Shown here: in pieces, positions 41,927 through 51,025 of the stretch
How the letters are laid out: each line of letters starts with the position of its first letter
Position numbering within the stretch: the stretch's first letter is position 1
NCBI RefSeq assembly: GCF_000622145.1
Contig: NZ_KK211404.1
Coordinates: 50,404-114,403, forward strand
Source of the DNA: Paracoccus yeei ATCC BAA-599
GTDB taxonomy: Bacteria; Pseudomonadota; Alphaproteobacteria; Rhodobacterales; Rhodobacteraceae
DNA length: 64,000 nt
Direction: 5' to 3'
Notes under the pieces: generated by a model
What the model was told of the DNA's origin: nothing
The model's database searches: none
Seen by the model: the letters and a program-made list of their open reading frames with translations, nothing else
Made by a program: the position numbers and the translations under genes

Positions 41927-42358
41927 CTAGCTGGACCGATCCAGCTTGGTCGACAGGTGGATCAGGCTTTCGGACGACCTGACGCCGGTCAGCCCGCCGA
42001 TCTGGTCCAGCACGTCGTCCAACTGGCTGGTCGAGGCCGCGGCCAGTTGCAGCAGCAGGTCCACGCGGCCGCTGGTGGTGTGGATGCGCTCGACTTCGGG
42101 CATGTTGCGCAGCCGCGACAGGATGCCCACCTGCGAACGCGGCTCGATGGTCAGAAGGCAGGTGGCGCGGATGCGGTGTTCGCGCGCGGAATCGCCCAGC
42201 CGCAGCGTATAGCCCGCGATCGCGCCCGAGGTTTCCAGCCGTTCCAGCCGGGCCTGCACGGTCGAACGCGCGACCTTGAGCCGCCGCGCCAGCACCGCTA
42301 CCGAAAGCCGCGCATCCTGCGCCAGATGGGCGACAATGCCCCGATCAAGATCATCCAC
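41927..42358 (-). CDS. Lrp/AsnC-family transcriptional regulator
   Basis: 143-residue Lrp/AsnC protein: N-terminal helix-turn-helix (MDDLDRGIVAHLAQDARLSV, then VAVLARRLKVARSTVQARLERLE) and C-terminal RAM effector domain (TCLLTIEPRSQVGILSRLRNMPEVERIHTTSG). It diverges from a basic amino-acid decarboxylase gene with 130 bp between; an inverted repeat lies at 42379-42393. It likely controls that gene and itself in response to an amino acid, perhaps ornithine or lysine, by analogy with family members. Confidence 0.9.
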   Translation of the reverse strand: MDDLDRGIVAHLAQDARLSVAVLARRLKVARSTVQARLERLETSGAIAGYTLRLGDSAREHRIRATCLLTIEPRSQVGILSRLRNMPEVERIHTTSGRVDLLLQLAAASTSQLDDVLDQIGGLTGVRSSESLIHLSTKLDRSS

Positions 42359-42378
42359 GCTGTTCCGCCTGTCATTTC

Positions 42379-42393
42379 GACGATGTTTTCGTC
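42379..42393. promoter_or_regulatory. Dyad between Lrp gene and decarboxylase gene
   Basis: GACGA (42379-42383), 5 bases, TCGTC (42389-42393), 21 bp before the Lrp start. Its position in the divergent gap fits an autoregulatory site; no consensus is claimed. Further in, CACCC-TTTT-GGGTG forms a small hairpin about 60 bp before the decarboxylase ATG. Confidence 0.4.
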
Positions 42394-42488
42394 ATATTTA
42401 CCGATGCGGCGCACCATTTCCACCCTTTTGGGTGCTGCGCCTGACCGGTCCCGGCGCGATCCTGAAGCCAGGAACAAAGGAGACGCCG

Positions 42489-43646
42489 ATGGGACTGACC
42501 GAGGGGCGTGGCCCCCGCACCCTGTGGAACAACCCCGCCCAGATCATCCGCGCGCTGGCCCCGGATCACCCGGTCATGGCCTTTGCGCCTTCGGTCCTGC
42601 GCGACACCGCGCGTCGCTTTCTGGACGGTTTTCCGGGGCTTGTCACCTATGCCGTCAAGGCCAACCCCGACGAATCCGTGATCCGCGCCCTGTGTGCCGA
42701 AGGGGTCGGCGGCTTCGACGTGGCCTCGCCCTGGGAAATCGACTGGATCGGACGCCTGGCGCCGGGGGCTGCGCGGCACTATCACAACCCGGTCCGCGCG
42801 CGGGCCGAGATCTGCCATGCCCTGGCGGCCGGCATCCGGTCCTGGTCGGTGGACAGCCACAGCGAACTGGACAAGCTTTTCGCCGAACTGCCCGCCGGCG
42901 GGCACGAGATCGCCGTCCGCTTCAAGCTGCCGGTCGGCGGCGCCGCCTATGACTTCGGGTCCAAGTTCGGCGCCCTGCCTGAACTGGCGGCCGCGCTTTT
43001 GCGCAGTGCCGCCGACCATGGCCATCTGCCGTCCCTGACCTTTCATCCCGGCACCCAATGCACCGATCCGCAGGCCTGGCGGGCCTATATCCAGACCGCG
43101 GCCTGCATCGCGGCGGCGGCGGGCGTCCGGCCGCGCCGGCTGAACCTGGGCGGCGGCTTTCCCTCGCACCGGGTGGCGGCGGCGGCGCCCGACCTGCCCG
43201 CGATCTTCGCCTGCATCCGCGAGACCCATCGCGCGGCCTTTGGCGAGCATGCGCCCGAACTGGTCTGCGAACCGGGACGCGGCCTTTGCGCCGACGCGTT
43301 TTCGCTGATCGCCCGGGTCAAGGCCCTGCGCGACGGGCGCGACGTGTTCCTGAACGACGGCGTCTATGGCGGGCTGACCGAACTGCCGCTGATCGGCAAT
43401 CTGGACCGGATCGAGGTGCTGACCCCCCAGGGCACCGTCCGGCGCGGGCGGGTCCGGCCCCGGCCGGTCTTTGGCCCGACCTGCGATTCCGTCGACCGCC
43501 TGCCGGGCGAACTGCCCCTGCCCGCCACCCTGCGCGAGGGCGATTATGTGATCTTTCATGGTGCAGGTGCCTATTCCACCGTCACCAACACCCGTTTCAA
43601 CGGCTTCGGCCAGGTTTCCCATCTGACTGTCAGGACAGTTTCGTAA
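42489..43646 (+). CDS. Type III PLP decarboxylase (ornithine/lysine decarboxylase-like)
   Basis: 385-residue fold-type III enzyme of the ornithine/diaminopimelate decarboxylase group. The PLP lysine is in TYAVKANPDESVIRAL; SLTFHPGTQC, RLNLGGGFP and LVCEPGRGLCADAF are the phosphate and active-site segments; and GPTCDSVD holds the catalytic Cys-Asp of the opposite subunit. The CDS pattern favours ornithine (putrescine synthesis) or lysine rather than diaminopimelate. Start at 42489 after AAGGAG. Its divergent Lrp partner probably regulates it. Confidence 0.88.
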   Translation: MGLTEGRGPRTLWNNPAQIIRALAPDHPVMAFAPSVLRDTARRFLDGFPGLVTYAVKANPDESVIRALCAEGVGGFDVASPWEIDWIGRLAPGAARHYHNPVRARAEICHALAAGIRSWSVDSHSELDKLFAELPAGGHEIAVRFKLPVGGAAYDFGSKFGALPELAAALLRSAADHGHLPSLTFHPGTQCTDPQAWRAYIQTAACIAAAAGVRPRRLNLGGGFPSHRVAAAAPDLPAIFACIRETHRAAFGEHAPELVCEPGRGLCADAFSLIARVKALRDGRDVFLNDGVYGGLTELPLIGNLDRIEVLTPQGTVRRGRVRPRPVFGPTCDSVDRLPGELPLPATLREGDYVIFHGAGAYSTVTNTRFNGFGQVSHLTVRTVS

Positions 43647-43688
43647 GGCCGCAACTTTTCATTCGTATTTTCGTTCTAGTATAAGGCC

Positions 43689-44747
43689 ATGGAAAACAGC
43701 ACCCCACCCCGCACCCTGGTTGTCCTGATGGATGGCACCTTCGCCTCGCTGACCGAAGGACGGGGTTCCTCGATCGCGCGGATCCACGGGATGCTGTCGG
43801 GCGACATGGGCCCACCGGGCGGCCAAGTGCTGCTGCATTACGCGCCGGGCCAGCAATGGGCGGCTTGGCGGACGGTGCCGGAACTGGTGTCGGGCGCGTC
43901 GCTGGACTGCAACATCCGCGCCGCCTACGGCTGGCTGGCGCAGACCTGGCGGCCCGGCGACCGGCTTTATCTGTTCGGCTATTCGCGCGGCGGGGTCGGG
44001 GTCTGCGCCCTGGCCGACATGATCGCGCGCATCGGCCTGCTGACGCCCGATCAGGCCACCGGCGACGCCGTGCTTTGTGCCTGGAACATCTATCGCCACT
44101 GCCCGGGCGAGCGGCTCGACCCGGCGCGCTGCCATGACCATGTGCCCGTCCGCATGGTCGGGCTTCTGGACACGGTCATGTCGCTGGGCCTGCGCCTGCC
44201 CTTCCTGTGGACCCTGTCCGAGCCTGATTTTTCCTATGCCAAGGGCCGGCTGGCCCCGAACGTGGAACATGGCGTCCATGCCCTGGCCCTGGACGAAACC
44301 CGCGTCGCCTTCGCGCCGATCCTGTGGGACGATGCCGACGGCCGGGTCCAGCAGATGTGGTTCCGCGGCTGCCACCCCGACGTGGGCGGCCAGCTTGGCG
44401 GGCAGGAAACCGCCCGGCCGCTGGCCAATGTGCCGCTGGTCTGGCTGCTGACCCAGGCCGAAGGGCTGGGCCTGCCCCTGCCCGAAGGCTGGCGCCGCCA
44501 TCACCCCTGCGACCACGGCGCACCGGCGGTCGGCTCGTGGCGCAGCTGGGGCAAGATCTTCCTGACGCGCGCGCCGCGCCGGGTTGGCTCCGATGCATCC
44601 CAGGCCCTGCACCCCAGCGTCGGACCCTATGACGGCCCGGCGCTGCTGACCGGCCACTTGGCCGCCGCCGCGCGTCCCGGCCGCGCGCGCCGGTTGCGCC
44701 TGCGCCTGTCCGGGCCCCGGGGCATGGACCCCTCGGCCCCGGCCTGA
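43689..44747 (+). CDS. DUF2235 alpha/beta-hydrolase protein
   Basis: 352 residues of the DUF2235 family, also found in type VI secretion phospholipase effectors but common as free-standing proteins. Visible motifs: LVVLMDGTFASLTEG, nucleophile elbow LFGYSRGGVGVCALADMI, and FRGCHPDVGGQLGG with the likely acid and histidine. No signal peptide and no T6SS genes nearby, so a housekeeping hydrolase is more likely than an effector. It follows the decarboxylase by 42 bp; a shared transcript is possible. Confidence 0.8.
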   Translation: MENSTPPRTLVVLMDGTFASLTEGRGSSIARIHGMLSGDMGPPGGQVLLHYAPGQQWAAWRTVPELVSGASLDCNIRAAYGWLAQTWRPGDRLYLFGYSRGGVGVCALADMIARIGLLTPDQATGDAVLCAWNIYRHCPGERLDPARCHDHVPVRMVGLLDTVMSLGLRLPFLWTLSEPDFSYAKGRLAPNVEHGVHALALDETRVAFAPILWDDADGRVQQMWFRGCHPDVGGQLGGQETARPLANVPLVWLLTQAEGLGLPLPEGWRRHHPCDHGAPAVGSWRSWGKIFLTRAPRRVGSDASQALHPSVGPYDGPALLTGHLAAAARPGRARRLRLRLSGPRGMDPSAPA

Positions 44748-44831
44748 GGCGGCAGGACCATCTTTCCAGGATCATCGGAGACCCCTGGCGCGCTGCTCGG
44801 ATCAGCCCGCTGGCAGCAGGGCCAAAGCCCC

Positions 44832-45698
44832 TCAGGCGACGTCCGGCATCGCCCCCCGAGGCGGGACCACGCCAAGCGCCGCGCAGACCTTCTGCACCAG
44901 GTCCGGCTTGTTCAGCGTATAGAAATGCAGGCTGTCCACACCCCCCGCCACCAGGTCCGAACACAGCTGCACGCAGGTTTCCAGCGCCAGTTGGGCCTCG
45001 CCCGCCTTGCCGGCGGCGGCAAAGGCGTCCTCGGCCCATTGCGGAACGGACGTGCCGCAGCGCTCGGCAAAGCGGCGGGTGCCTGCCCAGCTTTGGATCG
45101 GCAGGATGCCCGGGATGATGCGCGCCGTGATCCCCGCGCGTTCGCACTGGTCGCGAAAGCGGAAGAAGGTCTCGGCGTCGAAAAAGAACTGGGTGATCGC
45201 GCTGGTCGCCCCGGCGTCGGTCTTGCGCTTCAGCCAGGCCACGTCGGCGGCGGTGTCGGGGCTTTCGGGATGCGGCTCGGGATAGGCGCCGCAGCGGATG
45301 GTCATGTCTCCGCGCGCGGCAATCGCCTCGATCAGTTCGACGGAATTGGCAAACCCCTGGGGATGGGGGGCGAAACGGTCCTGCCCTTGGGGCGCATCGC
45401 CGCGCAGGGCCACGATTTCATGGACGCCGGCGGCCGCGTAATCGGCGACGATCTGCATCGTCTCCTCTCGTGTGGCGTCCACGCAGGTCAGGTGGGCTGC
45501 GACGTTCAGTCCGTAGTGGCTGGCCAGCGCCGTCACCGCCTCGTGCGTCAACTGCCGCGTGGTGCCGCCCGCGCCATAGGTCACGCTGACGAAGTCCGGC
45601 CCCAGCGGCGCCAGCGCGCGCGCGGTTTCCCACAGGCGGAAGGACTGGTCCAGCGTCTTGGGGGGAAAGAACTCGAAACTGAGGGCGGGCGTCGTCAT
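44832..45698 (-). CDS. metF: 5,10-methylenetetrahydrofolate reductase
   Basis: MetF reduces methylene-THF to methyl-THF for methionine synthesis, using FAD and NADH. 288 residues, family length. LSFEFFPPKTLDQSFRLW at the start, FVSVTYGAGGTTRQLTHEAV, AHLTCVDATREE, VALRGDAPQG and ITQFFFDAETFFRF are all present. Start at 45698 (MTTPALSFEFF) after AAAAGGATAG. It diverges from metR across 90 bp with a MetR-like box, so regulation by MetR and homocysteine is likely, as known in enterics. Confidence 0.95.
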   Translation of the reverse strand: MTTPALSFEFFPPKTLDQSFRLWETARALAPLGPDFVSVTYGAGGTTRQLTHEAVTALASHYGLNVAAHLTCVDATREETMQIVADYAAAGVHEIVALRGDAPQGQDRFAPHPQGFANSVELIEAIAARGDMTIRCGAYPEPHPESPDTAADVAWLKRKTDAGATSAITQFFFDAETFFRFRDQCERAGITARIIPGILPIQSWAGTRRFAERCGTSVPQWAEDAFAAAGKAGEAQLALETCVQLCSDLVAGGVDSLHFYTLNKPDLVQKVCAALGVVPPRGAMPDVA

Positions 45699-45742
45699 GG
45701 CACTATCCTTTTGTCGCAAGGCTTGTGACACGATGCGGGACG

Positions 45743-45755
45743 TGAGACAAATTCA
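45743..45755. promoter_or_regulatory. MetR-like box between metF and metR
   Basis: TGAGACAAATTCA matches the enteric MetR consensus TGAA-N5-TTCA at all but one base. It lies 45 bp from the metF start and 33 bp from the metR start. Confidence 0.6.
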
Positions 45756-45788
45756 TAATCCTCAAGATCGTGATGAGGCCGGCTCAAG

Positions 45789-46694
45789 ATGCATCTGGAA
45801 CTTCGCCATCTGCGCAGCCTGCGCGCCATCCATGAACAGGGCGGGCTGGCGCGCGCGGCCGAGCTGCTGAACCTGACCCAATCGGCCCTGTCCCACCAGA
45901 TCAAGGCGCTTGAGGAACAGGCCGGGGTCGAACTGTTCCTGCGCAAGACCAAGCCTCTGCGCCTGTCGGCGGCGGGAATGCGCCTGCTGCGCACCGCCGA
46001 ACAGGTGCTGCCGCTGATCGACGCCGCCGAGGCCGAGTTCCGCGCCGTGGAACTGGGCCGGGCGGGCCGGCTGCATGTCGCGATGGAATGCCACCACTGC
46101 TTCGACTGGCTCTTGCCGGTGCTGGACCAGTTCCGCCGCGCCTGGCCCGAGGTGGACCTGGACATCCGCCAGAGCCTCGCGCTCAAGGCGCTGCCGGCGC
46201 TGGTGCGGGGGCAGGTGGACCTGGTGATTTCCTCGGACCCCGAGGAAATGGAGGGCGTGACCTTTCAGCCGTTGTTCGACTATGCGCCGACGATGGTCGT
46301 GCCGGCCAGCCACCCGCTGGTCGCCAAGGGTTATGCCGAACCGCAGGACCTGGCGGCCGAGACGCTGATCACCTATCCCATGGACCGCGCGCGGCTGGAC
46401 GTGTTCTCGCAGTTCCTGGACCCGGCGGGGGTCGAGCCTGCCCATCACCGTCAGGTCGAACAGACGGCGGTGGCCCTGATGCTGATCGCCTCGGGGCGGG
46501 GGGTGGCGGTGATGCCTGACTGGGTGCTGCGCGCCCATGCCGGCAACCCGGAACTGGCGCTGCTGCCGCTGGGGCCGCAGGGCATGCTGCGTCGGCTTTA
46601 CGCCGCGGTGCGCGCCGACGACCTGGGCCAGCCCTTCGTCGCCCATGTCCTGCGGCTGGCCCGGACCGAGCCGGTGCGCATGATGCGGGGCTGA
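45789..46694 (+). CDS. metR: LysR-family regulator MetR
   Basis: 301-residue LysR regulator. The N-terminal helix-turn-helix is LRHLRSLRAIHEQGGLARAA / LNLTQSALSHQIKALEEQAG. The effector domain has the MetR signature LHVAMECHHCFDWLLPVLDQF, and ends normally. MetR uses homocysteine to activate methionine genes in other bacteria. Placement divergent from metF supports the call. It follows no ribosome site of note; upstream A+T-rich sequence carries the MetR-like box. Confidence 0.92.
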   Translation: MHLELRHLRSLRAIHEQGGLARAAELLNLTQSALSHQIKALEEQAGVELFLRKTKPLRLSAAGMRLLRTAEQVLPLIDAAEAEFRAVELGRAGRLHVAMECHHCFDWLLPVLDQFRRAWPEVDLDIRQSLALKALPALVRGQVDLVISSDPEEMEGVTFQPLFDYAPTMVVPASHPLVAKGYAEPQDLAAETLITYPMDRARLDVFSQFLDPAGVEPAHHRQVEQTAVALMLIASGRGVAVMPDWVLRAHAGNPELALLPLGPQGMLRRLYAAVRADDLGQPFVAHVLRLARTEPVRMMRG

Positions 46695-46756
46695 GTGCTG
46701 GCGTTCGCCCGCAGGATGCGTCACTGTTCCCACCGTCACCGCAGGGGAGAAGATCC

Positions 46757-47812
46757 TTGATCGCGCCAACGCTGTTTCTGCAAAGGCTATCCACCCGGAT
46801 CGCGCGCAAGCTGGGCCGCGATCCGGCCGATCAGGCCGTTGCCGCCGAGGTGGTCGAGGTCTCGCCCGACGAACAGGCGCAACGCCCCGCGGCCTTTGCC
46901 CTGCCTGGCCAGCTTGAGCGGGTCAGGGCGACCGCCCCCGATACCACGCTGGAGAACGAGATGGCGCGGATCACGGGCGGCACGGTCCGCCATGACGCGA
47001 CCCGGGCCTATCGCTTTCGCGACCTGCAGTATTTCGACGGGTTCCTTTACTGCGGCGGCATGCGCCGCCAGCAGGTCGTCCGCCCCGAGCCGCTGCTGGG
47101 CCGCGGCCCGGTCGAGGAGATCGACCGCTGCTCGCTGCCCGGCACCACGGTCGGCGACCAGTTCTTCGGCCATTTCCTGATCGACGATTCCGCGACCGCG
47201 CTGCTGGCCGAACGCTTTGCCCCGCCGCGCCTGCCCCGACCGACCGCGCGCCAGGGCTGGTCCCATGCCCTGCGCTATCGCGAGCGGCTGGGCATCGCCA
47301 TCCCGCCCGTGGGCCATGCCCTGATCCGCGATGCCTGGGTGTTTCGCGACCACGGCATGACCGCCGACCGCCGCGCCCGCCTGGCCGAGCTGCGCCGCCG
47401 GATGCGGGCTGGCGGCGGGCGGCGGTCCGGGCACGGGGTGTTCATCCGCCGCACCGGCGGCCAGGCCCGCAACCTGGCCAACGAGCCCGAGATCGAGGCG
47501 CTGCTGGCGGCGCGGGGCTTCGACATCGTGGATACGGCCAGCCAGCCCGTCGACCAGATCGCCGCCCTGCTGCACGGCGCGGCCGTGGTCTGTTCGGTCG
47601 AGGGCAGCGCCTTTGCCCATGCCCTGCTTGGCATGGCGGACGGCGGCGCCATTGTCGCGATCCAGCCGCCCTGGCGGTTCAACAACCCGTGGAAGGACTA
47701 TACCGACGCCCTGGGCCTGGGCTACGGCTATGTGCTGGCCGAAGGCGGTGCCACGGATTTCCGGCTGAACCCGGACGACCTGCTGCGCACGCTGGACCTG
47801 GCGGGGGGCTGA
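46757..47812 (+). CDS. GT61-family (DUF563) glycosyltransferase
   Basis: 351 residues with the DUF563/GT61 core: FFGHFLIDDSATALLAERF, then GVFIRRTGGQARNLANEPEIEALLAARGF and the family-defining VCSVEGSAFAHALLGMADGG. GT61 includes plant and animal xylosyl/GlcNAc transferases; bacterial members often decorate surface glycans. The start is TTG at 46757 after GGGGAGAAG. It stands alone between metR and the mla operon, 42 bp before the latter, and is not adjacent to the main glycan block. Donor and acceptor are unknown. Confidence 0.75.
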   Translation: MIAPTLFLQRLSTRIARKLGRDPADQAVAAEVVEVSPDEQAQRPAAFALPGQLERVRATAPDTTLENEMARITGGTVRHDATRAYRFRDLQYFDGFLYCGGMRRQQVVRPEPLLGRGPVEEIDRCSLPGTTVGDQFFGHFLIDDSATALLAERFAPPRLPRPTARQGWSHALRYRERLGIAIPPVGHALIRDAWVFRDHGMTADRRARLAELRRRMRAGGGRRSGHGVFIRRTGGQARNLANEPEIEALLAARGFDIVDTASQPVDQIAALLHGAAVVCSVEGSAFAHALLGMADGGAIVAIQPPWRFNNPWKDYTDALGLGYGYVLAEGGATDFRLNPDDLLRTLDLAGG

Positions 47813-47854
47813 CATGGGCCGGCATCCCCATCCCAGGCGCCCGCGGGGGCGGCC

Positions 47855-48943
47855 ATGACCGCCGCGCCCGACCAGGACCTGACCGTCCGGGCCGATGGCG
47901 ACGCGCTGCACCTGGGTGGCGCGCTGACCGTCTGGACCCTGCCCCGCCTGCCCCAGGACGGCGGCGCGACGCGGATCGACCTTTCGGGCCTGACCCGCCT
48001 TGACACGGCGGGCGCCTGGCATCTGGCCCGCCTCCGCGCCGAGGGCGCCCGGATCGACGGGCTGGACGAGGCGCAGCAGGCGCTGCTTGACACCGTGACC
48101 AAGGCCGTTCCCCAGTCCGAGCCCGCGCCCCCCGCGATGGCGCGCTGGCGCGCCGCCTTGGACGCGACCGGGCGCCGCGTGGTCCGGGCCGGGGTCTTTC
48201 TGCGCGAGATCTGCGAATACCTCGGCCGCTTCCTGGCGGCGCTGGCCCGTGCCATTCGCAATCCGCGCGATTTCCGGCTGACCTCGCTGGTGCACCATTG
48301 CCAGGAAACCGGGCTGCGGGCCGTGCCCATCGTGGCGCTGATGTCCTTCCTGATCGGGGTGGTGCTGGCGTTCCAGGGCGCGGCGCAGCTCAGCCAGTTC
48401 GGGGCCGAGATCTTTGTGGTCGAATTGATCGCGATCTCGATCCTGCGCGAACTGGGCATCCTGCTGACGGCGATCATCGTCGCCGGGCGCACGGCCTCGG
48501 CGCTGACGGCCTCGATCGGCTCGATGAAGATGCGCGAGGAAATCGACGCCATGCGCACGCTGGGCATGGACCCCGACATGGTGCTGATCCTGCCCCGCGT
48601 GCTGGCGCTGATCATCACGCTGCCGATCCTGGGGCTGGTCGCCAATGTCTCGGGCCTGGTGGGGGGCGCGATCATGTCCTGGATCGAGCTTGGCATCTCG
48701 CCCTCGATGTTCCGCTATCGGCTGCTCTCGGAAACCAGCGTGGACCATGTGATCGTGGGTCTGTCCAAGGCGCCGGTCTTTGCGCTGGTGATCGGCGTCA
48801 TCGGCTGCCACGCCGGCATGAAGGTCGGCAAGGACGCCGAAAGCCTGGGCGCGCAGACCTCGACCGCGGTGGTCAACGCGATCTTTGCGGTGATCGTGAT
48901 CGACGCGCTCTTCTCGGTCTTCTTCGCCAAGGTGGGCCTATGA
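47855..48943 (+). CDS. mlaE: MlaE-family lipid ABC permease with N-terminal STAS domain
   Basis: 362 residues. An N-terminal STAS-like domain (about 1-95, with RIDLSGLTRLDTAGAWHLARL) is fused to the MlaE/YrbE permease (VPIVALMSFLIGVVLAFQGAAQLSQFGAEIFV, then EIDAMRTLGMDPDMVLILPRVLAL, about five membrane helices). In E. coli the STAS part is a separate protein, MlaB; here it is the same chain, as in many alphaproteobacteria. It forms the membrane core of a phospholipid transport system between inner and outer membranes. mlaF overlaps it by 4 bp (ATGA). Confidence 0.93.
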   Translation: MTAAPDQDLTVRADGDALHLGGALTVWTLPRLPQDGGATRIDLSGLTRLDTAGAWHLARLRAEGARIDGLDEAQQALLDTVTKAVPQSEPAPPAMARWRAALDATGRRVVRAGVFLREICEYLGRFLAALARAIRNPRDFRLTSLVHHCQETGLRAVPIVALMSFLIGVVLAFQGAAQLSQFGAEIFVVELIAISILRELGILLTAIIVAGRTASALTASIGSMKMREEIDAMRTLGMDPDMVLILPRVLALIITLPILGLVANVSGLVGGAIMSWIELGISPSMFRYRLLSETSVDHVIVGLSKAPVFALVIGVIGCHAGMKVGKDAESLGAQTSTAVVNAIFAVIVIDALFSVFFAKVGL

Positions 48944-49707
48944 CCGAGAACGTGATCGAGGTTCGGAGATTGCGCACCCAGTTCGGCAGCCATGTCATCC
49001 ATGACGGCCTCGACCTGGACCTGAAGCGCGGCGAGATCCTGGGCGTGGTGGGCGGCTCGGGCACCGGGAAATCGGTTCTGCTGCGCACCATCGTCGGGCT
49101 GATCCGGCCCACCGCCGGGACGGTGCGCGTGCTGGGCCAGGACGTGACCGGCCTGTCGGGCCCCGCGCGCGAGGCGCTCGAGCGGCGCTGGGGCGTGATG
49201 TTCCAGGACGGGGCGCTGTTTTCCGCCCTGACCGTGCAGGAAAACGTCGAGGTCCCGCTGCGCGCCGTCCCCGGCCTTTCCGATACCGCGCGCCAGGGGC
49301 TGGCGCAGCTCAAGGTCGCGATGGCGGGGCTGCCCTGGAACGCGAACGGCAAGTATCCCTCGGACCTGTCGGGGGGCATGAAAAAGCGCGCGGGCCTGGC
49401 GCGAGCCCTGGCGCTGGACCCGGAAATCGTCTTTCTGGACGAGCCCACGGCGGGGCTGGACCCGATCGGGGCGGATGCCTTCGACCGGCTGATCGTGGGC
49501 CTGCGCGACGCGCTGAACCTGTCGGTCTTTCTGGTCACGCACGACCTTGACACGCTGCACGCCTGCTGCGACCGGGTCGCGGTCCTGGCCGAACGCAAGG
49601 TGCTGGCAACCGGCACCATGGCCGACATGCTGCGCGTCGATCACCCCTGGGTGCACGAATATTTCCACGGCCCCCGCGCCCGCGCGGCCCTGGCGGAAAA
49701 GGAGTAA
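48940..49707 (+). CDS. mlaF: MlaF-type ABC ATPase
   Basis: 255-residue ABC ATPase that drives the MlaEFD complex. Walker A is GGSGTGKSVLLRTIVGL, the signature is DLSGGMKKRAGLARALA (the GMKKR variant is typical of Mla ATPases), Walker B is PEIVFLDEPTAGLDP and the switch His is LVTHD. ATGA overlap with mlaE; mlaD begins 3 bp later. Confidence 0.95.
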   Translation: MTENVIEVRRLRTQFGSHVIHDGLDLDLKRGEILGVVGGSGTGKSVLLRTIVGLIRPTAGTVRVLGQDVTGLSGPAREALERRWGVMFQDGALFSALTVQENVEVPLRAVPGLSDTARQGLAQLKVAMAGLPWNANGKYPSDLSGGMKKRAGLARALALDPEIVFLDEPTAGLDPIGADAFDRLIVGLRDALNLSVFLVTHDLDTLHACCDRVAVLAERKVLATGTMADMLRVDHPWVHEYFHGPRARAALAEKE

Positions 49708-49710
49708 GCG

Positions 49711-51012
49711 ATGGAGACCAAGGCCAATTTCGTCCTGATCGGGGCCTTCACCATCGCCGGTTTCCTGGGGCTGGTGGCCTTTCTGATGTGGTTCGCGAAC
49801 CTGTCCCTGAACCGGCAGTTCGCCTGGTACGACATCTATTTCCCCGAGGTCTCGGGCCTGGGCCTGTCGTCCGAGGTGACCTATGCCGGCCTGACCGTGG
49901 GCAAGGTCATCGACATGCAGCTGGCCCAGGGCCAGTCCGGCGCCGTCCGCGTCCGCGTCGAGGTGGCCGAGGACACGCCCGTCCGCACCGACAGCCGCGC
50001 CGCCATCGAGATCACCGGCGTCACCGGAACGTCGAACGTGGCGATCACCGCCGGATCGCAGGACGCGGAGCTGCTGCGCGTGGCCCAGCCCGACGGGGTA
50101 CCGGTGATCCCGGCCAACCGCTCGGCGCTCCAGACCCTGTCGGACCAGGGCCCCGAGATGATTTCCCGCCTGAACACGGTGGCCGAGCAGATGACGCGGC
50201 TGCTGGGCCAGGAAAACCAGGACCGGGTGCGCAACATCCTGGACAATGTCGAACGCTCCAGCGCGAACCTCGACAAGGCGCTGGCCGACGTGACCAAGGC
50301 CACCGATTCCATCGCCAGCGCCGCCAGCGACATCTCGGGCTTTGGCGACCAGCTGGGCAGCCTGGGCGAGGCCGCGCAAAGGACGCTGGGCAATGCCGAT
50401 ACCGCCCTGGCGCAGTTCGACGAGACGGCCAAGCGCGCTGACCGCGCGCTGGACGCCGGCACCGCCGCGCTGGACGAGGTGCGGACCTATGTCTCGGGCG
50501 ACCTGCGCGGGCTGACGCAGACGCTGGACCGCACCGCGACCGCCCTGCAGTCCGACCTGTCGCGGCTGACCGAGCGGGCCGGCACCACCATGGACCGGCT
50601 GGACGCGGCCCTGGCCGTGGGCGAGCGCGCGCTTGCCAGCGCCGAGGGCGCCTTCGGCAGCGCCGACCGGGTGATGAACAGCCAGATCGAGCCGGTCGTG
50701 ACCGACCTGCGCGCGACGCTGGCGCGCTTCAACGATGCCATCGGCAGCGTGACCGAGGATATTCCCGCGATCACCGCGCGGCTGCGCAATGCCGCCGACA
50801 GCGCCGACGCGGCCTTCGTCAGCCTGCGCGGGATGCTGGACGGGGCCCGCGCGCCGGTGCAAAGCTTTGCCCGGGACGGCTTGCCGCAATTCACCCGCCT
50901 GGCCAGCGACCTGCGCAATCTGTCGCAGAACCTGAACCAGCTTGTCACCACCCTGCGCCGCAACCCGGCGCAGGTCATCACCGGGCCAAGAACGCCCGAG
51001 TTCCGCCGCTGA
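49711..51012 (+). CDS. mlaD: MlaD/MCE-domain lipid-binding protein
   Basis: 433 residues: one N-terminal transmembrane helix (FVLIGAFTIAGFLGLVAFLMWFA), the MCE domain (residues ~30-120, VSGLGLSSEVTYAGLTVGKV and ITGVTGTSNVAITAG), and a long helical C-terminal part rich in Asp/Ala/Thr/Leu that probably spans part of the periplasm. E. coli MlaD is much shorter (about 180 residues), so this is the long alphaproteobacterial form. It binds lipid in the periplasm and belongs to the operon mlaE-mlaF-mlaD-lipoprotein. Confidence 0.92.
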   Translation: METKANFVLIGAFTIAGFLGLVAFLMWFANLSLNRQFAWYDIYFPEVSGLGLSSEVTYAGLTVGKVIDMQLAQGQSGAVRVRVEVAEDTPVRTDSRAAIEITGVTGTSNVAITAGSQDAELLRVAQPDGVPVIPANRSALQTLSDQGPEMISRLNTVAEQMTRLLGQENQDRVRNILDNVERSSANLDKALADVTKATDSIASAASDISGFGDQLGSLGEAAQRTLGNADTALAQFDETAKRADRALDAGTAALDEVRTYVSGDLRGLTQTLDRTATALQSDLSRLTERAGTTMDRLDAALAVGERALASAEGAFGSADRVMNSQIEPVVTDLRATLARFNDAIGSVTEDIPAITARLRNAADSADAAFVSLRGMLDGARAPVQSFARDGLPQFTRLASDLRNLSQNLNQLVTTLRRNPAQVITGPRTPEFRR

Positions 51013-51025
51013 AGGAGAGGTGCCC

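Noticed and set aside
43689..44747. DUF2235 protein as a type VI secretion effector
   Set aside because: No VgrG, PAAR, Hcp or immunity gene is nearby; free-standing DUF2235 proteins are common.
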